This document shows, one piece after another, positions 1-8,787 of a DNA stretch of 48,310 bases (the first letter of the stretch is position 1; each line of letters begins with the position of its first letter). The notes beneath the pieces were generated by a model. The model ran no database searches and was not told the origin of the DNA. It saw nothing but the letters and a program-made list of their open reading frames with translations. Both the position numbers and the translations under genes were made by a program. This DNA comes from Gemmatimonadaceae bacterium (GTDB taxonomy: Bacteria > Gemmatimonadota > Gemmatimonadetes > Gemmatimonadales > Gemmatimonadaceae): the NCBI GenBank assembly GCA_014379205.1, contig JACMME010000112.1, forward strand, positions 1 through 48,310. Reading direction: 5' to 3'.

Positions 1-1
1 A

Positions 2-2413
2 CCCGAAGTTCGCCTCCGCGCGGGCTCGCTTGTGATGGGCCGCTGTCATGAAGCGGACGTTCAGCCACCCTACGGCCCGTGGGCAGAGGTTATCACTGCG
101 TTACGCAGGCTGGACACAGCGTCGCCCCGCGAGTGGCGCGAGCTACCCAATCTCGTGCCCGCGCTCGGCACCGACACGGCCTTCACTGCGGATCCACGGG
201 GTGGCAGCAAGTATCTCCTTCTCGCTGAGATTGCCGAGTATATCCAGCACGCAGCAGCGCAGCGGCCAATAGTCATAGTCCTGGACGACATGCAATGGGC
301 AGACTCGGCGTCCTGGGATGCGCTCGAGCACCTGCTGCCGCAACTTGTTGACGAGCGCGTTCTGGTGTGTCTCACAACCCGATCCGAAGAAGCTCGCGGC
401 GAGGTTGTGGACCGACGAAGACGGCTGTCGCGCGATGAGAGGTTTCACGAGATCGCGCTCGAGAGGCTCACTCGCGACGAGATGAAAGTCTGGATGGAAG
501 CTGCTTTCCACAGGCAGAACGTTGGCCGGGAGCTCCTCGCCTACCTGTACCGGCAAACGGAAGGAAACGCTCTTTTCGTCGTCCAGGTCCTGCGTACACT
601 GCTGGATGAAGGGGCAATCTGGCATAACGGCACCCAGTGGGAATGGCGTCCAGTTTCGGAGCTGCGTCTTCCCGCCGCAATTACCGACCTGATATCCCGC
701 CGTCTGTCACGCCTGTCTCCAAAGTCGCACGACATCCTCACGACTGCTGCGGTCATCGGGCGGGAGTTCGATCTCGATCTCGCCATCGACGCCGGCGCGG
801 GCAGCGAAGACGATCTGCTCGACGCGCTCGACGAGGGGGTTGCAGCCGCTGTGCTCCAGCCCGTTGCGGTGCGTGGCGGCGACTGCTACGCATTTGCCCA
901 CGACAAGCTTGCTGAAGTGTTGCGCGGTTCCGTCAACGCGCGCCGCCTTCGTCGGATTCACCAGCGCGTGGCGCACGCAATGGAACGTCGAAGTCCTGAT
1001 GCGGTGGAAGAGATTGCCGCGCACTTCGACCGCGCGGATGATCGTCCCAATGCGTATCGCTACGCGCTGCTTGCCGCACGCCGCGCCAAGGAAGTGTACG
1101 CTCATCCGGAAGGAACCGAGTTCCTTCGTATCGCTGAACGCACCGCTGCTTCGCCCGCCGAGCTCGCCGACGTGCGTGTCTGCCTCGCGGAGATAGCGGA
1201 AGCGGTAGGACGGTACGAGGAGGCCGAGGAGCTTTTCGACCTCGCTATCCAGTGGTTCACTTCGCAGAACGACGGACACCGCGCACTCACGCTCCGCAGG
1301 GCGCGCGAGCGCATCCGCGGACTTCTGGGGCAGCCGGCCGCAAAAACGCTGCACTCATGTTCTGTGCTTGACGCGGAAGCTCGCGCGCTGGGAATGCGCG
1401 GCGACAGCATCTCCCTGCTCGCGATGATCTCGCAAGCGCACGGCAGGCTCGGCGATCAAGGCGCCGCAGCCCGGGTTGCGCGCGAAGCGGTCAAGCTTGC
1501 GGAGGAAGAGAGCAATCCCATGCTTCTCGCCGAATCGCTCAATCGGCTTGCCATAACACTTCTGCAAAGCGAATCGACCGAAGCTACCGCCGTTTGCCAC
1601 GCCGCGCTGGAGATCTACCAGGGAATTGGGGAGTGCAGGGGACAGGCAAGCTGCCACAACAATTTGAGCGTCATTCATATGTTGCGTGGCGAATGGCGCG
1701 ATGCGGAGCGGGAGCTTACCGCCGCTATCCCTTTGGGACGCAAGGCAGGCGCACCCGACTTGAGCGGCCTATTCTCGCTCAACCTCGGTGTCATTTACCA
1801 CAAATGCGGGGATTACGACTTCGCACGCCAGCTATGCGGCGAAGCCCTGGCGATGTTCGCGGCTGTGAAAAACAGCGAACGGGAGCTGTACGCCCTCTAC
1901 AACCTCGCTCACATCGATCGGGAGAGTGGCCGCTCGAAGTCGGCAGCGGAGCTGTACGAGGTAGCGCGATCCCGAGCGCAGGTCATCGGACAGGCCGATG
2001 TCGAGCTTGGATCGGTAGCGGGCGCCGGGCTCTCCCTTCTCGCACTGGGAGACTTAAGGCTCGCCAGGGAATCATACGTTACCGTCAGGGACGGCGTGCT
2101 TTCGCGCTCAGAATGGTTTCAGGGACGCGAGCTGGTTGAAGCGCTGCAAGTACGATTTGTGATGCTGGATGGCGATGCAGACACCGCGTTCGAGCACTTC
2201 GACCGCGCATGCGAATTGGCGGAAGCGAGCGACCTGTACAGTGCCATCTGGCTTGCCGCCGAGTGCGCGGAGGTACTCCTGGATCACGATGCTGGCCGTA
2301 TATCGGCAACGCTTACGCGGTACGAGCCTCGGGTGAGAGCACTCGGCTATGATGCGATGAGCGGGCGGTACCGTGAGCTCCTCGATCGAGCCTGCGGCTC
2401 GGTGTTGCTCTGA
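2..2413 (+). CDS. AAA-type ATPase with TPR-rich C-terminal half (5' partial)
   Basis: The reading frame is open to the left window edge, so the true start and the P-loop lie outside. The visible part opens with GRCHE and PPYGPWAEV, the segment that normally follows the Walker A loop in STAND-like ATPases attached to kinases, cyclases or transcription regulators. A Walker B motif (IVIVLDDMQWAD) follows at about residue 90 of the visible part, then a winged-helix-like region. Residues from about 330 to the end are Ala/Leu/Glu-rich helical repeats typical of TPRs (for example LNRLAITLLQ and YNLAHIDRESGR). No C-terminal LuxR-type HTH is seen: the protein ends with RACGSVLL. An N-terminal kinase, cyclase or DNA-binding domain upstream is likely but cannot be seen. 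Role inferred: NTP-dependent signal transduction scaffold in the cytoplasm. Confidence 0.8.
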   Translation, partial: PEVRLRAGSLVMGRCHEADVQPPYGPWAEVITALRRLDTASPREWRELPNLVPALGTDTAFTADPRGGSKYLLLAEIAEYIQHAAAQRPIVIVLDDMQWADSASWDALEHLLPQLVDERVLVCLTTRSEEARGEVVDRRRRLSRDERFHEIALERLTRDEMKVWMEAAFHRQNVGRELLAYLYRQTEGNALFVVQVLRTLLDEGAIWHNGTQWEWRPVSELRLPAAITDLISRRLSRLSPKSHDILTTAAVIGREFDLDLAIDAGAGSEDDLLDALDEGVAAAVLQPVAVRGGDCYAFAHDKLAEVLRGSVNARRLRRIHQRVAHAMERRSPDAVEEIAAHFDRADDRPNAYRYALLAARRAKEVYAHPEGTEFLRIAERTAASPAELADVRVCLAEIAEAVGRYEEAEELFDLAIQWFTSQNDGHRALTLRRARERIRGLLGQPAAKTLHSCSVLDAEARALGMRGDSISLLAMISQAHGRLGDQGAAARVAREAVKLAEEESNPMLLAESLNRLAITLLQSESTEATAVCHAALEIYQGIGECRGQASCHNNLSVIHMLRGEWRDAERELTAAIPLGRKAGAPDLSGLFSLNLGVIYHKCGDYDFARQLCGEALAMFAAVKNSERELYALYNLAHIDRESGRSKSAAELYEVARSRAQVIGQADVELGSVAGAGLSLLALGDLRLARESYVTVRDGVLSRSEWFQGRELVEALQVRFVMLDGDADTAFEHFDRACELAEASDLYSAIWLAAECAEVLLDHDAGRISATLTRYEPRVRALGYDAMSGRYRELLDRACGSVLL

Positions 2414-2499
2414 AACGGGCTGCCGGCTGAAGCGACACGGCAGAAATCGCTGGCCCCGACAAACGTATAGGCGAGCACCTCGAGCACACCTCCAGAAAC

Positions 2500-2533
2500 G
2501 CCGACAGGGGCATTGCAGCATGCCCCTGCCGGC
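2500..2533. terminator. Hairpin between convergent genes
   Basis: An inverted repeat with arms 2500-2513 and 2520-2533 pairs over 14 positions with one A/C mismatch around a 6-nt loop. The inner core is CAGGGGCAT / ATGCCCCTG. It lies between the ATPase/TPR gene (+) and the first lipoprotein gene (-), where a bidirectional terminator is expected. There is no clear U-tract on either side, so intrinsic termination is inferred from position and stem only. Confidence 0.55.
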
Positions 2534-2599
2534 GCCCACCCCAACGAAAACTTGGTCCGTGTAACCGCCACCGCAATGCGGGGGGCTCGTTACACACCA

Positions 2600-3229
2600 T
2601 CAAGAACCGCCGTTGGCACCATTGGAAGCATTGGAATTCTTGTGGCGACCGGATGCCAGGAGGTAGCCTGAAAAGTGGTCGACCTGAAAGCGAAATGTCC
2701 CGTGTTGAGGATCGAAGGTAACCGGCAATATCTCGTCCACCATTGCCTCTCCCGCCGACGGAAGTAGCTGATTCAAACCTGGGAAGTACCCCGCTTCCAA
2801 GTTGGCTGGATCCTCGCCGTCCTTTATCTTGACGCCGTGTTTCCCTGGGAGCTGGAAGACATCGAGCGGAACGTTGAAACGCGTCCCGTGTGGCCCGAAC
2901 TCATAGGCAACCAGGTTTCCGGGTACTGCAGTTATCGAGAAGATCGTCCGTTTCGACACCGCGTTTCGCGGAACATAGACCCACAGACCCACATCCTTGA
3001 TACCTATCCAACCTCCCTTGGGACCTATCACTTCTTGTATCCGCATTGCCGAGTCTAGCGGAGTAAGACGCTCCGCGACCATGACCTTTTGCGACGGATC
3101 GAGCAAAACGAAGCTGGGGCGCATATCGGGCGCAGATGGCCCGCTGTCCTTGCAACCGCCAATAAGCACGGCCGACAAGATTACAAAACAAGCGGTGCGG
3201 GAAAAGCGCACTGGGGCGTTGAGGTTCAC
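2600..3229 (-). CDS. Lipoprotein with ZU5-like core and FSGYL C-terminus (paralog 1)
   Basis: The chosen start is GTG at 3229 because GGAG sits 6 nt upstream; an ATG 17 codons further upstream gives an implausible N-terminus. The protein begins with a basic stretch, a hydrophobic segment and the lipobox LIGGC, so it is predicted to be an exported lipid-anchored protein. The middle has a GG..GI.DVGLWVYVPRNAV pattern followed by VAYEFGPHG, resembling a ZU5-type beta domain. The C-terminus is DHFSGYLLASGR. It is the last of three same-strand paralogs and closest to the 4111-4719 gene (shared FGPHG.RF.VPL and FSGYLLASG). Function unknown; a surface or periplasmic beta-domain protein is inferred. 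Confidence 0.75.
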   Translation of the reverse strand: MNLNAPVRFSRTACFVILSAVLIGGCKDSGPSAPDMRPSFVLLDPSQKVMVAERLTPLDSAMRIQEVIGPKGGWIGIKDVGLWVYVPRNAVSKRTIFSITAVPGNLVAYEFGPHGTRFNVPLDVFQLPGKHGVKIKDGEDPANLEAGYFPGLNQLLPSAGEAMVDEILPVTFDPQHGTFRFQVDHFSGYLLASGRHKNSNASNGANGGS

Positions 3230-3356
3230 AAGCAACTCCGGATCGAAAGGTCGAAAATTAGGGTGACCAGCTGCGGGCAAACCATTAGGTAGTGTTCTAG
3301 CCTACCAAAACAGGTCTTACGGTCTTGCCTGTCCGCGCTGACGCGCGTATTGGACC

Positions 3357-4034
3357 TTACGGCAAGAGCGGCTCTTCGAGCTCGACTCCTCCACCCGCCT
3401 TTACTCCCGTGCGCCCAGACGTTACCAGATAGCCGCTGAAATGCTTGATTCGGCGGTACACACGTCCGTTATGCCCATCGCTTTGAGTTTCGAGCGTCGC
3501 ATCGGTGATCGACTCGTCTATCCACTCGCCCTGGTACAACCACAAAATTCTGATATCGTAGCGCAGCATGTCGCGCGATACGCGCTTGTCGCGCATGTGC
3601 AAAGTCACCCATCTTTTTTCGTCCGCCGAAGGTACGAATCGTAGAGCTGGCTCGAAGGCGATGACCGGTTGGCCGGTCGCGGAATCCCTCCACCATGTAG
3701 CAGTGATCGTGATGGGCGTTTTGAGTGGCTCGCACGGTGCATCCCATTCGCCAATTCCGTAGGTAGAGGTAGCGGGATTGCAGATTGAACCAGCGGGGAA
3801 ATTGATCTTGTGGTCCCCCAGAGTTTCGTTGGTCGCTGCCGCGGGATTCACGACGAACCGCTGTATCATTGGCGCTTCCGCTGAAGCAGAGTGCTTTTTG
3901 AGATTCGGCTCGTCCACCGGTCCTGTTGACGAATCCGAGCACGCCACGGTCAGGGCTATCGAAGCGGCCGCCAGAATCCTGGAGGTTCGGTAGCTAGTTG
4001 GCGTGGGTAGGAATGTGCCTATAACGTGTTTCAT
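3357..4034 (-). CDS. Lipoprotein with FSGYL C-terminus (paralog 2)
   Basis: The protein is 225 residues long with a signal sequence ending in the lipobox LTVAC, then a Ser/Asp/Pro-rich linker. The middle carries a Cys pair (SICNPAT and DAPCEPL) around the segment TYGIGEWDAPC and a beta-rich stretch ITITATWWRDSATGQPVIAFEP. The C-terminus, KHFSGYLVTSGR, matches both neighbours, although the central domain is more divergent and the ZU5-like pattern weaker. No enzyme motif is seen. It sits about 130 bp from paralog 1 and 76 bp from paralog 3, all on the minus strand. A decayed relative lies at 5146-5297. The start ATG at 4034 has no strong Shine-Dalgarno sequence. Confidence 0.7.
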   Translation of the reverse strand: MKHVIGTFLPTPTSYRTSRILAAASIALTVACSDSSTGPVDEPNLKKHSASAEAPMIQRFVVNPAAATNETLGDHKINFPAGSICNPATSTYGIGEWDAPCEPLKTPITITATWWRDSATGQPVIAFEPALRFVPSADEKRWVTLHMRDKRVSRDMLRYDIRILWLYQGEWIDESITDATLETQSDGHNGRVYRRIKHFSGYLVTSGRTGVKAGGGVELEEPLLP

Positions 4035-4110
4035 TGTCTTGTAGTCGGGTTTAAGAGAGCGGACAACCAGTTACTGGCCTGCTGCCGCGAAATACGCGTG
4101 CTGGAAGAGC

Positions 4111-4719
4111 CTACTGTTCCTGGGATGCCTGTTTCTGTCTGCCAGATGCCAGGAGGTATCCGGAAAAGTGCCCGACCGTAAAACGGGCCTTGGCGGTAAT
4201 CGGATCGTAAATCACGGGAAGGATCTCGGTTACCAGCGCGGTGAGGCCGAGTGACTTGAGATCCGTGAAGTATCCTGCCTCCAGCGAACCAAGAATCGGG
4301 GTATTACGATACGCGTTCGTATTGCGGAGATCCTGCTCGATTATCAACGGTACGAGAAAGCGTGCGCCGTGCGGGCCGAACTCGTACGCTACAGCGCTGC
4401 CCGCCGGTGCATTTACCGTGAATGTGGTGCGCGACCGCACTGCCAGCGGTGGTACAATGATCTTCAATCCAGCTTCTGGGATACTGATCACACCACCCAG
4501 CAAGCCTATGGAAGCGCTGCGGGTGACAGGAACCTGGAGAGGTACATTTCTCGTCACGACGCTGACTTCTTGTGGGTTGGGCAACAGCAGCGAGATCAAA
4601 GCTTCGGGTGCTGGAGCTACCGGAGCTGCAGGCGCTACCGGGTTCGTGTCAGAGCATCCAGCCAGGAGGATCGCTGCGGCAACTGCTATCGCGCTGTGCT
4701 TCATTCTTGAACTTTGCAT
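4111..4719 (-). CDS. Lipoprotein with ZU5-like core and FSGYL C-terminus (paralog 3)
   Basis: The preferred start is ATG at 4719 (MQSSRMKHS) because CGGAG lies about 9 nt upstream; ATGs at 4704 and 4761 are alternatives. A signal peptide with lipobox LLAGC is followed by an Ala/Pro-rich linker. The core has LLGGVISIPEAGLKIIVPP and VAYEFGPHGARFLVPL, a ZU5-like pattern closely matching paralog 1. It ends with GHFSGYLLASGR. Predicted exported lipoprotein of unknown function. Its upstream region (4802-4866) is duplicated at 5321-5384 in front of the decayed copy. Confidence 0.75.
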   Translation of the reverse strand: MQSSRMKHSAIAVAAAILLAGCSDTNPVAPAAPVAPAPEALISLLLPNPQEVSVVTRNVPLQVPVTRSASIGLLGGVISIPEAGLKIIVPPLAVRSRTTFTVNAPAGSAVAYEFGPHGARFLVPLIIEQDLRNTNAYRNTPILGSLEAGYFTDLKSLGLTALVTEILPVIYDPITAKARFTVGHFSGYLLASGRQKQASQEQ

Positions 4720-4801
4720 CGGGTGGTGCTCCGTGAGGGTTGCTAATCTTCTGCCCAACACTAAAGCAACTGGCGTGCCTTGCTACATCATTAATAATGA
4801 C

Positions 4802-4866
4802 AACGAGTTACGCAGATTTACTTCAGTGCAGGGGAAGGGGTGAGGCATCATTTCTTGACATGTGGA
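4802..4866. repeat. Duplicated upstream region, copy 1
   Basis: This stretch upstream of lipoprotein paralog 3 aligns over about 65 bp with 5321-5384 upstream of the decayed copy. Shared blocks are AACGAGTTAC, AAGGGGTGAG, TCATTT and TTGACA. The similarity indicates that the tandem lipoprotein genes were duplicated together with their 5' regions. Any regulatory role is inference. Confidence 0.65.
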
Positions 4867-4940
4867 ACGTCCTGTTTCGAGCGCCGACCATGCGGCTGGC
4901 TGAACGCCCGCTCGCTTATTTCATGACTCCCACGCAAACA

Positions 4941-4971
4941 GAAAGGGCGCGTCCCGTGGACGCGCCCTTTC
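4941..4971. terminator. Perfect 14-bp stem terminator-like hairpin
   Basis: Arms 4941-4954 and 4958-4971 are perfectly complementary (14 bp, GC-rich core GGGCGCGTCC) around a 3-nt CGT loop, with A-rich and T-rich stem ends. This is the strongest hairpin in the window. It lies upstream of paralog 3 and downstream, on the minus strand, of the decayed lipoprotein copy, so it probably terminated transcription of that ancestral gene. It is nearly symmetric and could act on both strands. Confidence 0.75.
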
Positions 4972-5145
4972 ATTTCCTCCCGCCATTTCCCTCAGACTGC
5001 GTTGTCCATTTCGCTATGCGATCGTTGTTGTTCTCTGGAGTACCACCTTCGCCAGGTGGACGCACATGTGCATTGCTACCAAGGCGTAATGTCTTCGTCC
5101 ACGACTATCGCGTCTTCGGCATCCTTTAGTGCATCGCGTCCCGAC

Positions 5146-5297
5146 GCGCAGTGCTGGCTCGAAGGCGATGACCGGTTGGCCGCTCGCGGCGTCCTTCCAC
5201 CAGGTTACGGTAATCGTAAGGGGCCTCGTGCGTGGCGCACATGGTGCGTCCCGCTAACCGATTCCGCACGTGGATACTGCGGATCGCAAATCGAGGC
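5146..5297 (-). pseudogene. Decayed copy of FSGYL lipoprotein paralog 2
   Basis: Translating the minus strand gives ASICDP, then after a frame change STCGIG, a stop (TAG where paralog 2 has GAG), RDAPCAP, LTITVTWWKDAASGQPV and IAFEPALR. These line up in order with SICNP, STYGIGEWDAPCEP and ITITATWWRDSATGQPVIAFEPALR of the intact gene at 3357-4034. Bases 5153-5182 are identical to 3646-3675. The signal peptide and N-terminal half are absent, and the match is lost downstream of EPALR. This is a remnant of a fourth tandem member, inactivated by deletion, frameshift and a nonsense change. Confidence 0.85.
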
Positions 5298-5320
5298 CTT
5301 GTTATATGCCTACAATTTCG

Positions 5321-5384
5321 AACGAGTTACTCGGGTTTGTACATCGCCCGACAAGGGGTGAGTCGTCATTTTTTGACAAGTCTA
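5321..5384. repeat. Duplicated upstream region, copy 2
   Basis: The partner of 4802-4866, it lies only about 24 bp upstream (minus-strand sense) of the recognisable pseudogene body. The N-terminal coding half of the ancestral gene must therefore have been deleted between the two. Confidence 0.65.
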
Positions 5385-5413
5385 ACGAAGAGTTCCGCAG
5401 CTGGTCACACCAG

Positions 5414-6790
5414 CTAGCCGGATAGCTGGGTGCCCTCAGAGTCGTACACGCTCAGCGGTCCGAACGCCAGACGCTCGACTGGGTCTCCGACTACAGCCGG
5501 ATCACCAACGACCAGCAGCTGCAGCGCTTCAGGATGCAGATGGTTGGCGGCGGCGGTTAGCACATCCGCGATCGTTACGCCGCGCACCGCGCCCCGATAC
5601 GTATCGAAGTAATCATCCGCCAGGCCGTATACAACCAGCGCGGACAGAGCCTGAGCGATCGCCGCGGTAGTCTCGTACTTGATGGGAAAGACTCCGTCCA
5701 GATAGCTCGTCGCGAGCGACAGTTCGTCCGACCCAATCCCCTCGCTACGGATCCGGTCTATCTCGAGGAGAATCTCGCGCACGGCGTCGCCAGTAACCTC
5801 GCTCTTCACCGCCGTGGATACGTAAAATGGCCCTGCCTGACGCCTCGGTTCGAACACGGAAAACGCACCGTACGTGTAACCGTGCACTTCGCGCAGATTG
5901 AGGTTTATTCGCGAGCTGAACAGCCCTCCGAGTACTGCGTTCATCAACATTACTGGAAAATGATCCGGGTGCGTTCGCGGCAGTCCGACATGGCCCAGCC
6001 GAATTTCTGATTGCGGCGCGTCTGCCTTGGCGACGATATGCACGGCTCGCGTGGAGCGGGCCGCCTGATCATCAGCGCTAGTCCGGTCTGGCGCTCCAGG
6101 CGGCCAATCGCCCAGTGTTTGCTCCGCAAGAGCGATGACGGTGTCGGCGTCAACATCGCCTGCCACAACCAGCGTCATACCTCCCGGCTTATAGCGCGCC
6201 TTGTAGAAAGCTTGCACTTCGGCCAACCCAAGGCGCGCGACGCTTGTCGCGCTTCCGTCCTCGGGCAGCGCGTACCGTGATGCTTCCCTGTAAATGAAAT
6301 GCGCCAACATCTCATCAGCGAGTCCGCGCGGTTCGGCGCGAAGCTGCAACAGCCCGGCAAGCCGCTCGGTCCTGAGCCGCAGCACTTCGCGTTCGGGTAG
6401 CCCTGGTGACCGCAACACTTCGCTGAACAGTGCAAATGCATCCTGGAGGCGCTCGGACAGAACCGTAGTGGTGAGCGTGGCGAAATCCCAGGATGCACCA
6501 GCGTCGAGGCTTCCTCCGAGACGCTCGAATCGTTCCGCCAAATCGAAGCCCGAAAGTCTTGTCGTTCCCTCCACGAGAGCTCGTGCGGTGAGGTTGGCGA
6601 CACCCTCCTCCCCCCTTTTCTCACTCGCGGCGCCCGCGTCGATAAGCATGTTGAGCGTCACGATGGGAAGCCTTCTTACGGGCGCAATCACGAGTTGCAG
6701 CCCGTTGCTCAGGCTGTTTCTTGTCCAGCGTGGAAACTGGTAGTCTCGCGGCGCTGTCGGCTCGGGACGCGGGTTCAGGACTGCCATCAT
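5414..6790 (-). CDS. M16 family peptidase-like protein, inactive subunit
   Basis: This 458-residue protein has the M16 (pitrilysin/insulinase) fold: an N-terminal half beginning RNSLSNGLQLVIAPVRRLP and a C-terminal M16_C half (VVAGDVDADTVIALAEQTLGDW). The position of the zinc motif HxxEH is occupied by GVANLTARALVEGT, so all metal ligands are lost. Its start codon overlaps the stop of the upstream M16 gene (ATGA at 6787-6790), indicating translational coupling. By analogy with bacterial M16B heterodimers, it would be the non-catalytic partner forming the closed chamber. No signal peptide is obvious. Confidence 0.9.
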   Translation of the reverse strand: MMAVLNPRPEPTAPRDYQFPRWTRNSLSNGLQLVIAPVRRLPIVTLNMLIDAGAASEKRGEEGVANLTARALVEGTTRLSGFDLAERFERLGGSLDAGASWDFATLTTTVLSERLQDAFALFSEVLRSPGLPEREVLRLRTERLAGLLQLRAEPRGLADEMLAHFIYREASRYALPEDGSATSVARLGLAEVQAFYKARYKPGGMTLVVAGDVDADTVIALAEQTLGDWPPGAPDRTSADDQAARSTRAVHIVAKADAPQSEIRLGHVGLPRTHPDHFPVMLMNAVLGGLFSSRINLNLREVHGYTYGAFSVFEPRRQAGPFYVSTAVKSEVTGDAVREILLEIDRIRSEGIGSDELSLATSYLDGVFPIKYETTAAIAQALSALVVYGLADDYFDTYRGAVRGVTIADVLTAAANHLHPEALQLLVVGDPAVVGDPVERLAFGPLSVYDSEGTQLSG

Positions 6791-8100
6791 GTCGACTTCG
6801 CGCTTGTGGCAGTCAGATTCTGGTCCGCCGGCTCGACCTCGCGCGGAACGTAAACCAGTGTCGCGCGGTTGTCGGAACCAAGACGCTCGCGCGCAAAGCG
6901 GGAAACCCGAGCGGCGGTCACCTTGCGATATCGTTCGCTCTGCGCATTCACGAGGTTGGGATCTCGAAAGTATGTGGCAAACATCGACAGCTTGTCGGCT
7001 CGGTCTCCCGCCGATTGCATCGCTATCGTGAATTGCGTCTCAATGAGCGCCGCCGCCCGCTCCACCTCGGCATGAGTTACTCCGCGCTCGTGGATCGCAT
7101 CGACCTGCTGCACGATAGCCCGCTCGAGGATGGAGGCGTCCACACCCGTCTGAGCGGTGACATCGATGACGAGGAGATCCGCGCCCTTGGCAAGGTCGAA
7201 TGTGAAAACGCTTACTTCGGAGGCGATCTGCTGCTCCCGCACGAGGGTCCGCGTGAGGCGACTTCCCTTTCCCATTCCGAGTATGGCTCCGGCTATGCTG
7301 GCGTCATAGTGCTCTTCCGTTCCGAATACCGGAGCCCGGAAAATGAGGTAAATGCGCGGCAGCATCACCTCATCCTCGACGACGAGCCTTCTGGGTTCGC
7401 CGAAGCTCGGTGCCACCGACATGTCTCCAAGAGGCGGCTTGCCGGCGCCGCGCGGGATCTGGCCGAAATACTTGTCGACGAGAGCTCTCGCCTCGCTCGG
7501 ATCGAAATCGCCCGCAATGGTCAATACGGCATTGTCGGGAGTGTAGTACGTCGCGAAAAATTGCTCCACATCGTGAAGACTTGCTTCCGACAGGTCCTCC
7601 ATGGAGCCGATGAGCGAGTGGTGAAACGGGTGCTCCGGCGGAAAGCCGATCGCTGGCACCCGCTCCCACCACGTGCCGTACGGCTGGTTATCGACCGACC
7701 AACGGCGCTCGTTTTTGACGACGTCGCGCTGCGTATCAAGCTTCCCCTGCGTCATCGCGGGGAGCAGTTGTCCCATTCGATCCGCCTCCAGCCAGAGTGC
7801 GATCGCCAGCTGGTGGGATGGGACGGTCTCGAAGTAGTTGGTGCGGTCGAGCCAGGTTGAACCGTTCAGCGTTCCGCCCGCTCGCTGGACGAGCTCGAAA
7901 TGCTCGTTTGCACCGACGTTTGCCGAACCCTGAAAAAGCATGTGCTCGAAAAGATGCGCGAACCCTGTACGGCCCGGACGCTCGTTGGCGGAGCCGACAT
8001 GATACCACAGGTTGACTGCCACTATCGGAGCAGAATGATCCTCCGACAGCGTGACGAAGAGACCGTTCGACAGGGTGAAGGATTGGACCGCGATACTCAT
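6787..8100 (-). CDS. M16 family zinc metallopeptidase, active subunit
   Basis: The protein is 437 residues long. Near residue 45 it carries the inverted zinc motif in GFAHLFEHMLFQGS (HxxEH), and a downstream acidic segment (VVKNERRW) supplies the third ligand. The substrate-clamp half contains IAGDFDPSEARALVDKYFGQIP. It is the first gene of a two-gene operon with the inactive partner at 5414-6790 (ATGA overlap). Role: zinc-dependent cleavage of peptides or unfolded polypeptides in a clamshell chamber. There is no clear export signal, so location is uncertain. The start ATG at 8100 lacks a strong Shine-Dalgarno sequence. Confidence 0.92.
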   Translation of the reverse strand: MSIAVQSFTLSNGLFVTLSEDHSAPIVAVNLWYHVGSANERPGRTGFAHLFEHMLFQGSANVGANEHFELVQRAGGTLNGSTWLDRTNYFETVPSHQLAIALWLEADRMGQLLPAMTQGKLDTQRDVVKNERRWSVDNQPYGTWWERVPAIGFPPEHPFHHSLIGSMEDLSEASLHDVEQFFATYYTPDNAVLTIAGDFDPSEARALVDKYFGQIPRGAGKPPLGDMSVAPSFGEPRRLVVEDEVMLPRIYLIFRAPVFGTEEHYDASIAGAILGMGKGSRLTRTLVREQQIASEVSVFTFDLAKGADLLVIDVTAQTGVDASILERAIVQQVDAIHERGVTHAEVERAAALIETQFTIAMQSAGDRADKLSMFATYFRDPNLVNAQSERYRKVTAARVSRFARERLGSDNRATLVYVPREVEPADQNLTATSAKST

Positions 8101-8265
8101 GCTGGCTTCGGATGAATGATGAAGGGCCCTGACTCATCAAGGCCCCGGAGACACCAATCTATTCGTTGTGACGAGCTGGGAAGTGGTAGCCCCGAATACA
8201 CGACTCCAATCGATGGGCGTAAGGGAAGTAAAGCGCGCGCCTGTTCCGCGGATCTAGGGCCCCTG

Positions 8266-8787
8266 CTAGAAAATCGCCCTTCCCAGACCAAAGATCCCCG
8301 CCATGATCCCGCTCACCACCAACACCACGAGGAACGCAACAATCGCTGTGATCACCGCCTTACCTGTGGTGAAGTCTAGTGCCTGGCGAATCGCAATCAC
8401 ACCGGCGACCATGATCCAGATCGCGACGGCGAATTGTACCATCGTCCCGAGAACTGGAATGATGCCAAGCAGGTAGAGCACGCCTGGTGCCTGCGCAAAG
8501 CCAAGTGTACGGAGCAGCTCACCCCATGTCGCCGTACCTCCGAACATCTTCTCTCCCACGACAAACGTCACCCCTGCCCATATCATCCAGCTGAAAAACG
8601 CGCCCAGCACGCCGGCTATTGCTCCCGAGGCGCCTCCCCGGACGCCACCTATGGCGGCACACACCGCTACGATACCCACCACAATAGCGGCCTGCCCTGT
8701 CGCCGTGGTGTCGGCCTCTACCTCTTCATAGGTCGCGACATCGAGCATCGCTGCACCTCTCATCCGGTCGGTGATCGATCGCGCCAT
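8266..8787 (-). CDS. Yip1-family integral membrane protein
   Basis: The start at 8787 (MARSITDRMRG) is chosen because GGAG lies 6 nt upstream; the longer frame to 8889 adds a non-native-looking N-terminus. The protein of about 173 residues has four to five hydrophobic segments: AAIVVGIVAVCAAIGG, GAIAGVLGAFFSWMIWAGVTFVVG, GVLYLLGIIPVLGTMVQFAVAIWIMV and AVITAIVAFLVVLVVSGIMAGI. The soluble N-terminus with DVATYEEVEAD and the TM arrangement match YIP1-domain proteins. Function in bacteria is unknown. It lies 165 bp upstream of, and co-directional with, the M16 pair. Confidence 0.75.
   Translation of the reverse strand: MARSITDRMRGAAMLDVATYEEVEADTTATGQAAIVVGIVAVCAAIGGVRGGASGAIAGVLGAFFSWMIWAGVTFVVGEKMFGGTATWGELLRTLGFAQAPGVLYLLGIIPVLGTMVQFAVAIWIMVAGVIAIRQALDFTTGKAVITAIVAFLVVLVVSGIMAGIFGLGRAIF

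Noticed and set aside
3310-3332. Possible terminator ACAGG/CCTGT after lipoprotein paralog 2
   Set aside because: Only 5 bp of pairing with a large loop, though TTTT follows on the minus strand.
6721-7860. Long plus-strand open frame of 379 codons
   Set aside because: It is antisense to two clear M16 peptidase genes and has no recognisable domain; long antisense frames are expected at this GC content.
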